Assembly: GCA_964528825.1 (NCBI GenBank)
Contig: CAZGVB010000006.1
Span: forward strand, 10,210 to 74,209
Source of the DNA: RGIG5612 sp964528825
Lineage (GTDB): Bacteria; Bacillota; Clostridia; Lachnospirales; Lachnospiraceae
Length of the DNA: 64,000 nt
Direction of reading: 5' to 3'
The translations under genes were made by a program, and so were the position numbers. Under the pieces are notes generated by a model. That model was given only the letters and a program-made list of their open reading frames with translations. It searched no databases and had not been told where the DNA came from. Positions 14,972 through 23,761 of the stretch are shown here, piece by piece; within the stretch, counting starts at the first letter, position 1, and the number at the start of each line of letters is the position of its first letter.

Positions 14972-17900
14972 TTACTCAGATCTGAGTGCCGCAACAGGAT
15001 CACTCTTTGCGGCCTTTCTCGCAGGTATAAAGCCCGCGATGATAGTCAATCCGACACTCAGCAATATGAGTACTATACCTCCGGCCACAGGAAGCGAGGC
15101 ATTCACCGATACATTTCCCGCAATGCTGTGTATGATAGCATTTATGGGGATAAGAAGAAGCAATGTTACGAGTATACCTATCACGCCTGCCAAAAAACCT
15201 ATGATAAAGGTTTCGGCATTGAAGACATTGGCGACATTATTCTTCGAGGCGCCCATAGCTCTGAGTATACCTATCTCCTTACGCCGCTCAAGCACGCTTA
15301 TAAATGTTATGACGCCTATCATGATTGACGATACCACCAAGGATATGCCTACAAATGCCATAAGAACATAGCTTATCACATTTACGATCGTGGTAACCGA
15401 GCTGAGCATGGTGCCTACTATATCCGTATATGTGATCACCTTGTCCTCTTCACCCATATCACGCATATCTTGATTATAGGCATCAAGGATTTCTGTTATC
15501 TGCGCCTTGGCATCAAAATCCGACGGATAGATAAGTATGGAATATGGTTCAGAATCATTTGCATATCCGAATGCGGAAAGATTGCTGTCTGCAGTCTGCG
15601 CAGCGGTACCGGACATCAGAGAGGAAAACAGCTGCTGCATTTCATCGGCAGACATATCAAAGCTTACGATATCACCGAGAGTATCCGCATCTGCACTAAG
15701 CAGCCCTGATATGCCGGACGACATAGAATCCATCATATCCGTTACAGATGCCGCCAGAGCCTTTGAGATCTGTGCCGTCACCTCCGACAGCACCACATTC
15801 ATCTGCTCACTCATATTTTGAGACGCAGATGTGATCAGATCGGCAAGTACAGTTTCCAGATTTGAGCTTAGCCGATCTATATCCACCATCCTCGTGATAC
15901 CCTCTCGTATCACACTTTTCGCCCTTGATGAATCCAGATATTTTTCAAATGACGATATCAGTGCGTCCGGACCCGGGGCATTTCTTTCCTCTATATACTC
16001 CTTGTATCCGTCTGCAAGAGCCTGCGCTATGGCCATCGCCTGTTCCTTTGATATGGTGATATCCGACAGATCCTTTATAAGATCGTCTCTAATATCTTCG
16101 ATCAGCGTGCCAAATTCCTCCGATGCAAGATAGGCCATGATATTTTCAGCCTGTGTGCTTTCATCGAGCCCATGTGAAGAGACATAATCATTGTATCCTT
16201 CTATGATCTGAGCTGCCATCTGAGCAAGGCGTTCCTTTGTTATGACCTGATCTCCTCTTTCCGACAGAATCTTTTGAAGCTCTTCTTTTAATATCTCGGC
16301 GGCCTCATCAGACTCCAGATATTCCATAAATACTGCCGCAACTTCCGCTGCAGACGGCATGTCGTTTTCCTTTGCATAAAGCTCATAATCCTCAAGGAGA
16401 TCTTCAAAAAGCGCAGAGAGATTGTCATATGAAAAATCCGTTTCTACGCCTTCCAGCAGCTGATCAAGCATGTCCTCTGACAATGAAGGAAGCATAGACA
16501 ACAGAGCATCCTTATCTATCATATCCGCAATATCGGTATCCGATAATATCTCGCTCATATCGAGAGTCATATCGCTCATGCTGACCCCGCCGAATATACC
16601 GTCCGTATTAAAAAGAGACTGCAGTTTGCTCTCATCTACATCTATAAGATCCGCCAGATCAAAAGAATCCTCTGCGGACTGCTCGGTAAATTTTTTACCA
16701 GTAAGTACGTTTATTTCGTCGTCACTAAGCTGCGCCGCAACTATATCCGAATGCTGCGCATATTCCATAAGCTGCTCCGTCAGCTCGTGTGTATATCCTA
16801 TGCCTGTAGAGAGCATGGCAATATCCGTATCCGCCTTCGGCTGCACTATGCCGGTCACGGTAAGCTCCTTGCCGTCGGCAGCAAGCTTATTTATATATTC
16901 ACTGTCACCGCTTTTGTCTACCCATATTCCGAGCTCTTCGTCATATATATAATAATCCGCACTGCGCACGAGCTTGCATGTTACGCCCAGAAAATCGTCA
17001 TATGTATATTGAGCTGTAAGCGCGGATCCTACATCATATTCCTTCCCCTCCTGAGCAGCTTTGATCATCTCTTCAAGCTCATCATGGTCACCGAGTCCAA
17101 GCGCATAGAGCATAAGATCGCTGATGCCTCCGTCGCGGCTCAGCACGAGCACGAGCTCGTTGCTGCTCTCAGGCCAGTGACCCGCCTTTATATCATATTG
17201 CTGCTCATACAGTTCTTTATCCGCAGGAAGCTCGAAATATGAATCTGTCCCTGACGAAAAGAGACTTGAAAATGAATTTTCCTCCGTGAGCTTTGCAGGA
17301 TTTACTTTATTATATTCATCATCCTCCTCATCATAGGCATATATCTGCGGCGTGATATTGTATGTATATTCTATAGCAGATGCATATTTATATATATCAC
17401 ACTCGTCACTTTCCAAATATTCCTTTAATGAGGCCAGATCATTTGATGTAAAGCCGGAAACCATACTTGTGATGGTCTCATATATCCTGACATTTTTATT
17501 CGTGATCGCGGCAGCATCACTCTCTGTTCCTTCTGCATCAGACGTTGCCTTGGTGCCCGCGCATGAAGTCTTTTTAGCTGAAGATGAGGATTCGTCAGCG
17601 GATGCATCAGTCACATCGGCATCACCATTACTGCTTTTTCCTGTGGATGAAGCAGTCTCGAGCATGGCTGTAAAATCATATCCCGTCTTTGTGATCTGCA
17701 GCGGATATTCCGACAGAGCCTCTCTTTCGGTGTCCTCTATATATTGATTGACACCGTTTGCGATAGAAAGGATCAATGCTATGCCTATGATGCCTATAGA
17801 GCCCGCGGCAGCCACCATGATCGTCCTTGCCTTCTTTGTCCAGAGATTGTTGAAGCTGAGCTGTAAGGCAGTGAGAAATGACATAGATGCTTTTTTCTTC

Positions 17901-18799
17901 TTTTTGTGCTCAGCATTCTTGTCAGAGGCGCCAAGCATCTCACCGCCGCCGTTGCCGTCACCNNNNNNNNNNNNNNNNNNNNNNNNNNNNNNNNNNNNNN
18001 NNNNNNNNNNNNNNNNNNNNNNNNNNNNNNNNNNNNNNNNNNNNNNNNNNNNNNNNNNNNNNTCCGTATAACCATCCATCTCCGCACATATAGGGCAATA
18101 TACACCGGCCGCCTCATGCATATCCGCAGGGTCTGAGTCATCTGTTATCCTGCCGTCCTTCAGATTGACGATACGTGTGGCATATTCCTGCGCAAGCTGC
18201 GGATTGTGAGTGACCATCACTACCAATCTGTCCTTGGATATTTCCTTCAAAAGCTCCATGACCTGCACACTTGTCTTGCTGTCAAGAGCGCCTGTGGGTT
18301 CATCTGCAAGCACTATATCTGGATCGTTGACAAGTGCTCTGGCTATAGCCACTCTTTGCATCTGTCCTCCGGACATCTGGCCCGGCTTTTTATTGATCTG
18401 ATCGGCCAGTCCCACCTTGCGAAGTGCCTCTACGGCCTTTGCCCTTTTTACTGCAGGTGAAATCCCCGATATGGTAAGAGCAAGCTCAACATTCGCGAGC
18501 ACGGTCTGATGTGGAATCAGATTGTAGCTTTGAAATACAAAGCCTATCGTATGATTTCTGTATGAATCCCAGTCTCTGTCACGATATTTTTTTGTCGAAA
18601 TACCATTGATGATCAGATCGCCGCTGTCATATCTGTCAAGTCCGCCGATGATATTGAGCAGCGTCGTCTTGCCCGAGCCGCTGGGCCCGAGTATGGCAAC
18701 AAATTCGCTGTCCCTTAAAGTAAGAGAGACTCCGTCCAATGCATTCTGAACGAAGCCTCCTGTCTTATATGTTTTCCTTATATCACATATACGAAGCAA
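14972..18799 (-). CDS. ABC transporter, fused ATPase and FtsX-type permease (spans an assembly gap)
   Basis: Residues 1-225 are a MacB/LolD-type ATPase: Walker A GPSGSGKTT, Q-loop VFQSYNL, signature MSGGQMQR, Walker B VLADEPTG and H-loop VTHN. After the 100-N gap, the permease part has one membrane segment (AAGSIGIIGIALILSIANGV), a very long extracytoplasmic region of about 700 residues rich in Asp, Glu and Ser, and three C-terminal membrane segments around the FtsX core ERRKEIGILRAMGAS, ending PVAALRSE. The gene starts at TTG 18797-18799 with AAAGGAT upstream. MacB-type pumps act mechanically on substrates outside the membrane, such as antimicrobial peptides or lipids. Because the gap size is unknown, the single-gene reading is likely but not proven. 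Confidence 0.8.
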   Translation of the reverse strand: MLRICDIRKTYKTGGFVQNALDGVSLTLRDSEFVAILGPSGSGKTTLLNIIGGLDRYDSGDLIINGISTKKYRDRDWDSYRNHTIGFVFQSYNLIPHQTVLANVELALTISGISPAVKRAKAVEALRKVGLADQINKKPGQMSGGQMQRVAIARALVNDPDIVLADEPTGALDSKTSVQVMELLKEISKDRLVVMVTHNPQLAQEYATRIVNLKDGRITDDSDPADMHEAAGVYCPICAEMDGYTXXXXXXXXXXXXXXXXXXXXXXXXXXXXXXXXXXGDGNGGGEMLGASDKNAEHKKKKKASMSFLTALQLSFNNLWTKKARTIMVAAAGSIGIIGIALILSIANGVNQYIEDTEREALSEYPLQITKTGYDFTAMLETASSTGKSSNGDADVTDASADESSSSAKKTSCAGTKATSDAEGTESDAAAITNKNVRIYETITSMVSGFTSNDLASLKEYLESDECDIYKYASAIEYTYNITPQIYAYDEEDDEYNKVNPAKLTEENSFSSLFSSGTDSYFELPADKELYEQQYDIKAGHWPESSNELVLVLSRDGGISDLMLYALGLGDHDELEEMIKAAQEGKEYDVGSALTAQYTYDDFLGVTCKLVRSADYYIYDEELGIWVDKSGDSEYINKLAADGKELTVTGIVQPKADTDIAMLSTGIGYTHELTEQLMEYAQHSDIVAAQLSDDEINVLTGKKFTEQSAEDSFDLADLIDVDESKLQSLFNTDGIFGGVSMSDMTLDMSEILSDTDIADMIDKDALLSMLPSLSEDMLDQLLEGVETDFSYDNLSALFEDLLEDYELYAKENDMPSAAEVAAVFMEYLESDEAAEILKEELQKILSERGDQVITKERLAQMAAQIIEGYNDYVSSHGLDESTQAENIMAYLASEEFGTLIEDIRDDLIKDLSDITISKEQAMAIAQALADGYKEYIEERNAPGPDALISSFEKYLDSSRAKSVIREGITRMVDIDRLSSNLETVLADLITSASQNMSEQMNVVLSEVTAQISKALAASVTDMMDSMSSGISGLLSADADTLGDIVSFDMSADEMQQLFSSLMSGTAAQTADSNLSAFGYANDSEPYSILIYPSDFDAKAQITEILDAYNQDMRDMGEEDKVITYTDIVGTMLSSVTTIVNVISYVLMAFVGISLVVSSIMIGVITFISVLERRKEIGILRAMGASKNNVANVFNAETFIIGFLAGVIGILVTLLLLIPINAIIHSIAGNVSVNASLPVAGGIVLILLSVGLTIIAGFIPARKAAKSDPVAALRSE
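17963..18062. other. Assembly gap (100 N) inside the ABC transporter gene
   Basis: Exactly 100 N are present, a conventional placeholder. The sequence on the permease side of the gap encodes a glycine-rich stretch (GDGNGGG), so a low-complexity linker probably broke the assembly. True length and frame across the gap are unknown. Confidence 0.95.
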
Positions 18800-18802
18800 G
18801 TG

Positions 18803-19477
18803 TCATATCCTTTCTATTTGCCAATCTATAGGGCTTATCCCGTTAGATATCAAAAATTCATTGCATTTTGAAAAGTGCCTGCAGCCGAAGAAACCTCGAT
18901 ATGCCGAAAGAGGACTCGGATGAGGGGCCTCGAGGACAAGCTGTCTGGCATTGTTCAGCATCGTTTTTTTTGCTCTCGCGGGGCTTCCCCACAGCAGGTA
19001 TACGATAGGTCTATCCTGTGCATTCAATATGCGTATCACCGCATCGGTGAACTCCTCCCAGCCGATATTTTTATGTGAATTCGGCTCATGCGCTCTCACC
19101 GTCAGCACTGTATTGAGCAACAGTACACCCTCTCTTGCCCATTTTTCAAGGCAGCCGTGATTCGGTATATCGCATCCCAGATCGTCATGAAGCTCTTTAT
19201 AAATATTTGCGAGTGAGGGAGGTATATCTATACCTTTATTTACCGAAAAGCACAGCCCATGTGCCTGACCGCAGTTGTGGTACGGATCCTGACCCAGGAT
19301 TACCGCCTTTACATCAGCAAGAGGTGTAAGATGAAATGCATTGAATATATCCTCGGACGGCGGAAAGACCGTCTCGGTCCTGTATGCATTTACTACTTTT
19401 TTGTACAATTCCCTGTAATAAGGCTTTTCATATTCGGCTTTGAGTGCGTCATTCCAATCGTTATTTATCGCCGCCAT
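18803..19477 (-). CDS. ung: Uracil-DNA glycosylase
   Basis: Family 1 UDG removes uracil from DNA in base-excision repair. The 224-residue protein has the water-activating motif GQDPYHNCGQAHGLCFSV with the catalytic Asp, the LLWGSPA strand and the DNA-intercalating loop HPSPLSAYRGFFG with the catalytic His. The ATG at 19475-19477 lies inside the end of the histidine-kinase gene (17-base overlap), and the family normally starts near this point; an earlier in-frame start would add 13 unlike residues. The overlap implies translational coupling to the two-component system, though a functional link is not known. Confidence 0.95.
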   Translation of the reverse strand: MAAINNDWNDALKAEYEKPYYRELYKKVVNAYRTETVFPPSEDIFNAFHLTPLADVKAVILGQDPYHNCGQAHGLCFSVNKGIDIPPSLANIYKELHDDLGCDIPNHGCLEKWAREGVLLLNTVLTVRAHEPNSHKNIGWEEFTDAVIRILNAQDRPIVYLLWGSPARAKKTMLNNARQLVLEAPHPSPLSAYRGFFGCRHFSKCNEFLISNGISPIDWQIERI

Positions 19478-21128
19478 TATCCTGCACCATATCCTTTTCC
19501 TCGATATATAACGCATCCACTACTTCATCCTCGCCGTGTCTGCCGTCACCTCCGGCTCGCTCTGACGGGATCTCGGTAAACTTTTTCAGGCTGCTGCCTA
19601 TAGGCTTTTTCTTTTGCTTAGTTGTCTCTTCGGTGCACTTGGCAGCTTCAAGATTTATCCAGAATGATACGCCGTCCTCTTCGTTGTATACGCCGCACTC
19701 CTGACCCAGCGTATCCGCTACCGCCTTTACTATGGAAAGGCCCAGTCCGCTGCCGCCGTAGGCACGTGTTCTTGCCTTATCGACCTTGTAGAACTTGCCC
19801 CAGATCTTGCTCTGTTCCTCTTCCGGTATCTGACTTCCGGTATTGGTCACGGTCACCCTTACGGTCTTTTCGTCCAGATATCTTGCGCCGATTTTTATGA
19901 TCTTGCGTTCGTCCATATGATTCATGGCATTGTTCACATAATTCATAAGGACCTCTTCTACAAGAAATTCATCAGACCAGACATATACCTGAGACGTATT
20001 ATCAAAGAAGATATTCGCTCCCTTTTCCTCTATGACTATGCTCATGGTATTTAAGAAGCCGTCTATCACATCTGTCACACTGAAGCGTTCCAGAGTCACA
20101 TCGCCGCCGCCGTTTTCGAGCTGATTGAGTGCAGCCAGCTTCTTTATCATGACATTCATCTTTTCCGCCTCATCTATGATGACATCACAATAATAGTCCC
20201 TGCCCTCGGCGCTTTCGGCAATGCCTTCCTTCAGGCCCTCGGCATATCCGGATATCAATGCTATAGGTGTCTTAAGCTCATGTGAGACATCGGACATATA
20301 TTTTCTGCGGGCCTCATCCTGCTCTATGCGCCCCTTCAATTCCTTTTCAAGCTTGAGATTGCTTGTCTTAAGCTCCGAAATAGTCTTTTCAAGCTTGTGT
20401 GACAGCTCTGTTATGTTGTCACCTATCATGCCTATCTCATCCTTGCCGTGGCCGCGTCCCTTGCTGTTCGTATATTCCACGTCAAACTCTCCTTTGTTTG
20501 CCTTTTGAGCAAATTCCAGGAGTCTGTTAAGTGATGCGGTATATGGTCTGATAACAAGGATGCCCATGATAGATACAAAGAAATATGTGGCGATGAATAC
20601 GAAGCAAAGGAACATCAATGACACCTTGGAGGTCTGATTGATCCCCGCATAGGATGAGCGCGCTATAAGTATGTTGCCGTTATCAAGTGTTCCCCAGATC
20701 TCGACATATCCTGTCCCGTCTGTACGCCCGTTATGCATCTGAAGCACATACCTGTCATTGCTTGATATGACCTTTACATCGTCTGAAGATCTCGAGAACA
20801 TGATATCATTGAGTCTTTTAAAAAGAGTCGACGAATCACCGAAGGCATAATCTATCGTACCGGTGGGATTGATAATGAGCAAAGATATGGTATTTTCTTC
20901 ACACAAGGTCGAGAGCTCTGAATATCCCTCATCGTCCAGCGATGTATCGCCTTCTACATCTTCATACATTTCGTTTATCTGCTGATAAACATTCTTCATG
21001 ACGCGCTGCTTCGCGGTCACATAGAATTGATTTGAAAAAGCAAAGCTCAGTCCGAGTCCTATGACAAGCGCCATGAAGACAACGAACATCAGAGACATCA
21101 GGGATTTTCTTTGAAACGGTTTTTTCAT
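19461..21128 (-). CDS. Sensor histidine kinase
   Basis: This 555-residue membrane kinase has one N-terminal membrane segment (about 12-32), an extracytoplasmic sensor region of about 130 residues, a second membrane segment (about 170-195), HAMP, the HisKA dimer domain with phospho-acceptor His in SDVSHELKTP, and a HATPase domain with N-box NYVNNAMNHM and G-boxes NTGSQIPEEE and YGGSGLGLSIVKA. A 45-residue charged tail follows the kinase core. The response regulator gene lies 55 bases upstream on the same strand. The stimulus is not evident; the next gene but one is an ABC transporter of the antimicrobial-export type, and regulation of it would be a reasonable guess. Confidence 0.93.
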   Translation of the reverse strand: MKKPFQRKSLMSLMFVVFMALVIGLGLSFAFSNQFYVTAKQRVMKNVYQQINEMYEDVEGDTSLDDEGYSELSTLCEENTISLLIINPTGTIDYAFGDSSTLFKRLNDIMFSRSSDDVKVISSNDRYVLQMHNGRTDGTGYVEIWGTLDNGNILIARSSYAGINQTSKVSLMFLCFVFIATYFFVSIMGILVIRPYTASLNRLLEFAQKANKGEFDVEYTNSKGRGHGKDEIGMIGDNITELSHKLEKTISELKTSNLKLEKELKGRIEQDEARRKYMSDVSHELKTPIALISGYAEGLKEGIAESAEGRDYYCDVIIDEAEKMNVMIKKLAALNQLENGGGDVTLERFSVTDVIDGFLNTMSIVIEEKGANIFFDNTSQVYVWSDEFLVEEVLMNYVNNAMNHMDERKIIKIGARYLDEKTVRVTVTNTGSQIPEEEQSKIWGKFYKVDKARTRAYGGSGLGLSIVKAVADTLGQECGVYNEEDGVSFWINLEAAKCTEETTKQKKKPIGSSLKKFTEIPSERAGGDGRHGEDEVVDALYIEEKDMVQDNGGDK

Positions 21129-21183
21129 GGCTCTTCAGGTCCTTACGGATATAATATTATCTGTTCTGCTATATGGATGCCCT

Positions 21184-21867
21184 TTACTGCTCATCGGGCT
21201 CGAATTTGTAGCCCATGCCCCAGATGGTCTTGATATAATCTCCGCACTCACCGAGCTTGCTCCTGATCTTCTTTACATGTGTATCTATAGTTCTCGCATC
21301 TCCGAAATAATCATAATTCCATACGCAATTAAGAATCTTTTCTCTCGAGAGTGCTATGCCCTTATTCTCGATAAAGAAGCAAAGCAGCTCAAATTCCTTA
21401 TAGCTGAGATCCGCATTTTTACCCTTTACCGTCACTATATGTGATGTCTTATTTACTACAATATCTCCGGCAGTAAGCACATCCTCTGCACCCAGCTTGT
21501 TTGCACGTCTGAGTATAGCATCAATCCTTGCCACAAGTATCTTCGGGCTGAACGGCTTAGTGATATATTCATCTATCCCGAGCTCGTATCCCAGCAGCTC
21601 GTCCTTCTCATCAGACTTTGCCGTAAGCATAATGACGGGTACCTTTGAGAACTTTCTTATCTCACGGCAGGTCTCCCAGCCGTCAAGCTTCGGCATCATG
21701 ACATCCAAGATGACAAGATCGATCTTGTTGTCCTTGTACATCATATCTATGGCTTCTTCACCATTTGCTGCCTCAAGTACTATATAATCCTTTGCCGTAA
21801 GAAAGTCCTTCACGATCTTTCTCATTCTCGCTTCGTCATCCACTATAAGTATCTTAAGCTCGTTCAT
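21184..21867 (-). CDS. OmpR-family response regulator
   Basis: The 227-residue protein has an N-terminal receiver domain (phospho-acceptor Asp in VILDVMMPKLDGW, switch Thr in MLTAKSD, Lys in TKPFSP) and a C-terminal winged-helix domain (about 130-227, ending RTIDTHVKKIRSKLGECGDYIKTIWGMGYKF). It is the partner of the adjacent histidine kinase. It is transcribed divergently from rqcH across a 100-base intergenic region and is the first gene of the regulator-kinase-ung unit. Confidence 0.95.
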   Translation of the reverse strand: MNELKILIVDDEARMRKIVKDFLTAKDYIVLEAANGEEAIDMMYKDNKIDLVILDVMMPKLDGWETCREIRKFSKVPVIMLTAKSDEKDELLGYELGIDEYITKPFSPKILVARIDAILRRANKLGAEDVLTAGDIVVNKTSHIVTVKGKNADLSYKEFELLCFFIENKGIALSREKILNCVWNYDYFGDARTIDTHVKKIRSKLGECGDYIKTIWGMGYKFEPDEQ

Positions 21868-21952
21868 GTCACACCTCTCAGCTTATATGGTACCGTATCT
21901 ATACGGCATAATAATCTGCTTTGAATTCTATGCTCTTATTGTGAAAAAAATG

Positions 21953-21961
21953 TGATACAAT
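21953..21961 (+). promoter_or_regulatory. Extended -10 element directly upstream of the rqcH start codon
   Basis: TGATACAAT (extended -10 with TACAAT at 21956-21961) leaves only six bases before the rqcH ATG at 21968. The expected transcription start is at or next to the A of the ATG. No Shine-Dalgarno sequence is present. Confidence 0.5.
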
Positions 21962-21967
21962 CATATT

Positions 21968-23716
21968 ATGGCATTTGACGGAAGCGTCGTCGCCGCTCTA
22001 ACCGACGAATTAAACAAAAAGATCATAAATAATCGCATCACCAGGATCATACAGCCGCAAAAGGATGAGCTGCTCATAAGCACAAGCGGAGACAGCGGAA
22101 AGTACAAGCTGCTCATCTCGGTAAATCCTTCTTTGCCCGTTGCATATCTGACAGATGAAAATAAAAAGGCACCTGAGCAGGCGCCTGCATTTTGCATGCT
22201 CCTCAGAAAGCATATCCAATCCGGACGTATCATCAGCATATCACAGCCGTCGCTCGAGCGCATCATCAATATTGAAATAGAGCACTTTAATGATATGGGT
22301 GATATATGCACAAAGATCCTGACAATAGAGCTGATGGGCAAGCATTCGAATATCATATTCCGTGATGGGGAGCGCATTATCGACAGTATAAGACATGTCT
22401 CGTCTCTGATAAGCTCTGTCAGAGAGGTCTTGCCGGGCAGGACATATTTTATACCATTTGCCGACAGCAATCTGAACCCGTTCGATACAGAGCTTGATAC
22501 CTTCACGCAGCACGTCTGCACAGGAGCTCTGCCTCTGTACAGATCCATATATACGAATATAACAGGCTTCAGCCCTGCCCTTGCCGAGGAGGTCGCATAC
22601 AATGCCGGCATAGACGGCGAGCGCAATGCCGGAAGCCTTGCTTTTGATGAGATATTATCCTTATACAGAAGCTTCAAGGAGACAACAGAGCTCATCCGAA
22701 AAGGCACATTTGCGCCTGAGATGCTTTATAAGGATACGGTTCCCGATTCATTTTGTGCGATACATCTGAACATAAATAACGGACTCAAAGCCGTAAGATA
22801 TGACAGCATATCAGAGCTGCTCATCACATTCTATTCCTCAAAGCAGGAGCATAATGATCTGAAGCAAAGGACAGCTGCCCTCAGGCAGAGCGTACAGAGC
22901 ATTCTCGCGAAGGATTATAAGAAATATGATATTCAGTCAAAGCAGATAAAGGACACCGAAAAAAAGGATAAATATAAGCTTTACGGTGAGCTGCTCACGG
23001 CATATGGATATTCGATACCCGCAAAGTCCACGTCATATACATGTACTGACTTTTATACCGGCGCAGATGTGACTATACCGCTTGATCCAACACTTTCCGC
23101 CATCGACAACGGGAAAAAATATTTTGAAAAATACAGTAAGCTCAAGCGTACCGCAGATCATCTGGACAAGATCATCAAGGAGACATCCTCAGAAATAGAG
23201 CATCTTGAATCTATTTCCGTATCCTTAGATACTGCTGCAGATGAGAGAGACATCGCAGATATCAGAAATGAGATGCAAGATGCAGGTTATATCAAGCTGA
23301 AACAGGTAAAAGGAAAAAAAGCAAAGACATCCCGAGCCGTATCTGCTCCTCTTTGCTTCATATCCTCGGATGGCTTTGATATCTATGTAGGCAAGAACAA
23401 TTACCAAAATGAATATATCACCTTTAAGCTCGCAGACGGCGGCGACTGGTGGTTTCATGCAAAAAAGATCCCCGGATCTCACGTGATCGTAAAATGCGGC
23501 GGTCGTGACCTGCCCGATCGGACCTTTGAGGAAGCCGCACGCCTTGCGGCACACTTTTCGAAGTCCGGATGTGCCGACAAGGTCGAGATAGATTATGTGC
23601 AGAGAAAGTACGTAAAAAAGCCCGCAGGCGCCGCCCCGGGCTTTGTCATCTACCATACGAATTATTCAATGACCGCATCAACGGATATCAGCGGCATAAG
23701 CGTGAAAGGTCAATAA
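21968..23716 (+). CDS. rqcH: NFACT protein RqcH (ribosome quality control)
   Basis: RqcH binds stalled 50S subunits and recruits tRNA-Ala to add C-terminal alanine tails that mark nascent chains for degradation. The 582-residue protein has the NFACT-N domain (MAFDGSVVAALTDELN, LLRKHIQSGRI and ELMGKHSNIIF), a central helix-hairpin and coiled-coil region (about 280-440), and the C-terminal NFACT-R domain with DWWFHAKKIPGSHVIV. The family has also been described as fibronectin-binding proteins. It is monocistronic on the plus strand, with no ribosome-binding site before its ATG and a -10 element immediately upstream. The stop overlaps a terminator and faces galK. Confidence 0.93.
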   Translation: MAFDGSVVAALTDELNKKIINNRITRIIQPQKDELLISTSGDSGKYKLLISVNPSLPVAYLTDENKKAPEQAPAFCMLLRKHIQSGRIISISQPSLERIINIEIEHFNDMGDICTKILTIELMGKHSNIIFRDGERIIDSIRHVSSLISSVREVLPGRTYFIPFADSNLNPFDTELDTFTQHVCTGALPLYRSIYTNITGFSPALAEEVAYNAGIDGERNAGSLAFDEILSLYRSFKETTELIRKGTFAPEMLYKDTVPDSFCAIHLNINNGLKAVRYDSISELLITFYSSKQEHNDLKQRTAALRQSVQSILAKDYKKYDIQSKQIKDTEKKDKYKLYGELLTAYGYSIPAKSTSYTCTDFYTGADVTIPLDPTLSAIDNGKKYFEKYSKLKRTADHLDKIIKETSSEIEHLESISVSLDTAADERDIADIRNEMQDAGYIKLKQVKGKKAKTSRAVSAPLCFISSDGFDIYVGKNNYQNEYITFKLADGGDWWFHAKKIPGSHVIVKCGGRDLPDRTFEEAARLAAHFSKSGCADKVEIDYVQRKYVKKPAGAAPGFVIYHTNYSMTASTDISGISVKGQ

Positions 23717-23734
23717 GCAGGCGTTATCCTGCTT
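23715..23734 (+). terminator. Hairpin at the convergent rqcH/galK ends
   Basis: AAGCAGG (23715-23721) and CCTGCTT (23728-23734) form a 7-bp stem followed by ACTTTATCC, overlapping the rqcH stop codon. The tail is weak in T bases. Confidence 0.5.
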
Positions 23735-23761
23735 ACTTTATCCTGCTCACTTTATCCTGCA
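23724..23761. repeat. Three 14-bp tandem repeats
   Basis: TTATCCTGCTTACT is followed by TTATCCTGCTCACT and a partial third copy TTATCCTGCA. The array fills the spacer between the convergent rqcH and galK genes and covers the galK stop codon. Confidence 0.8.
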
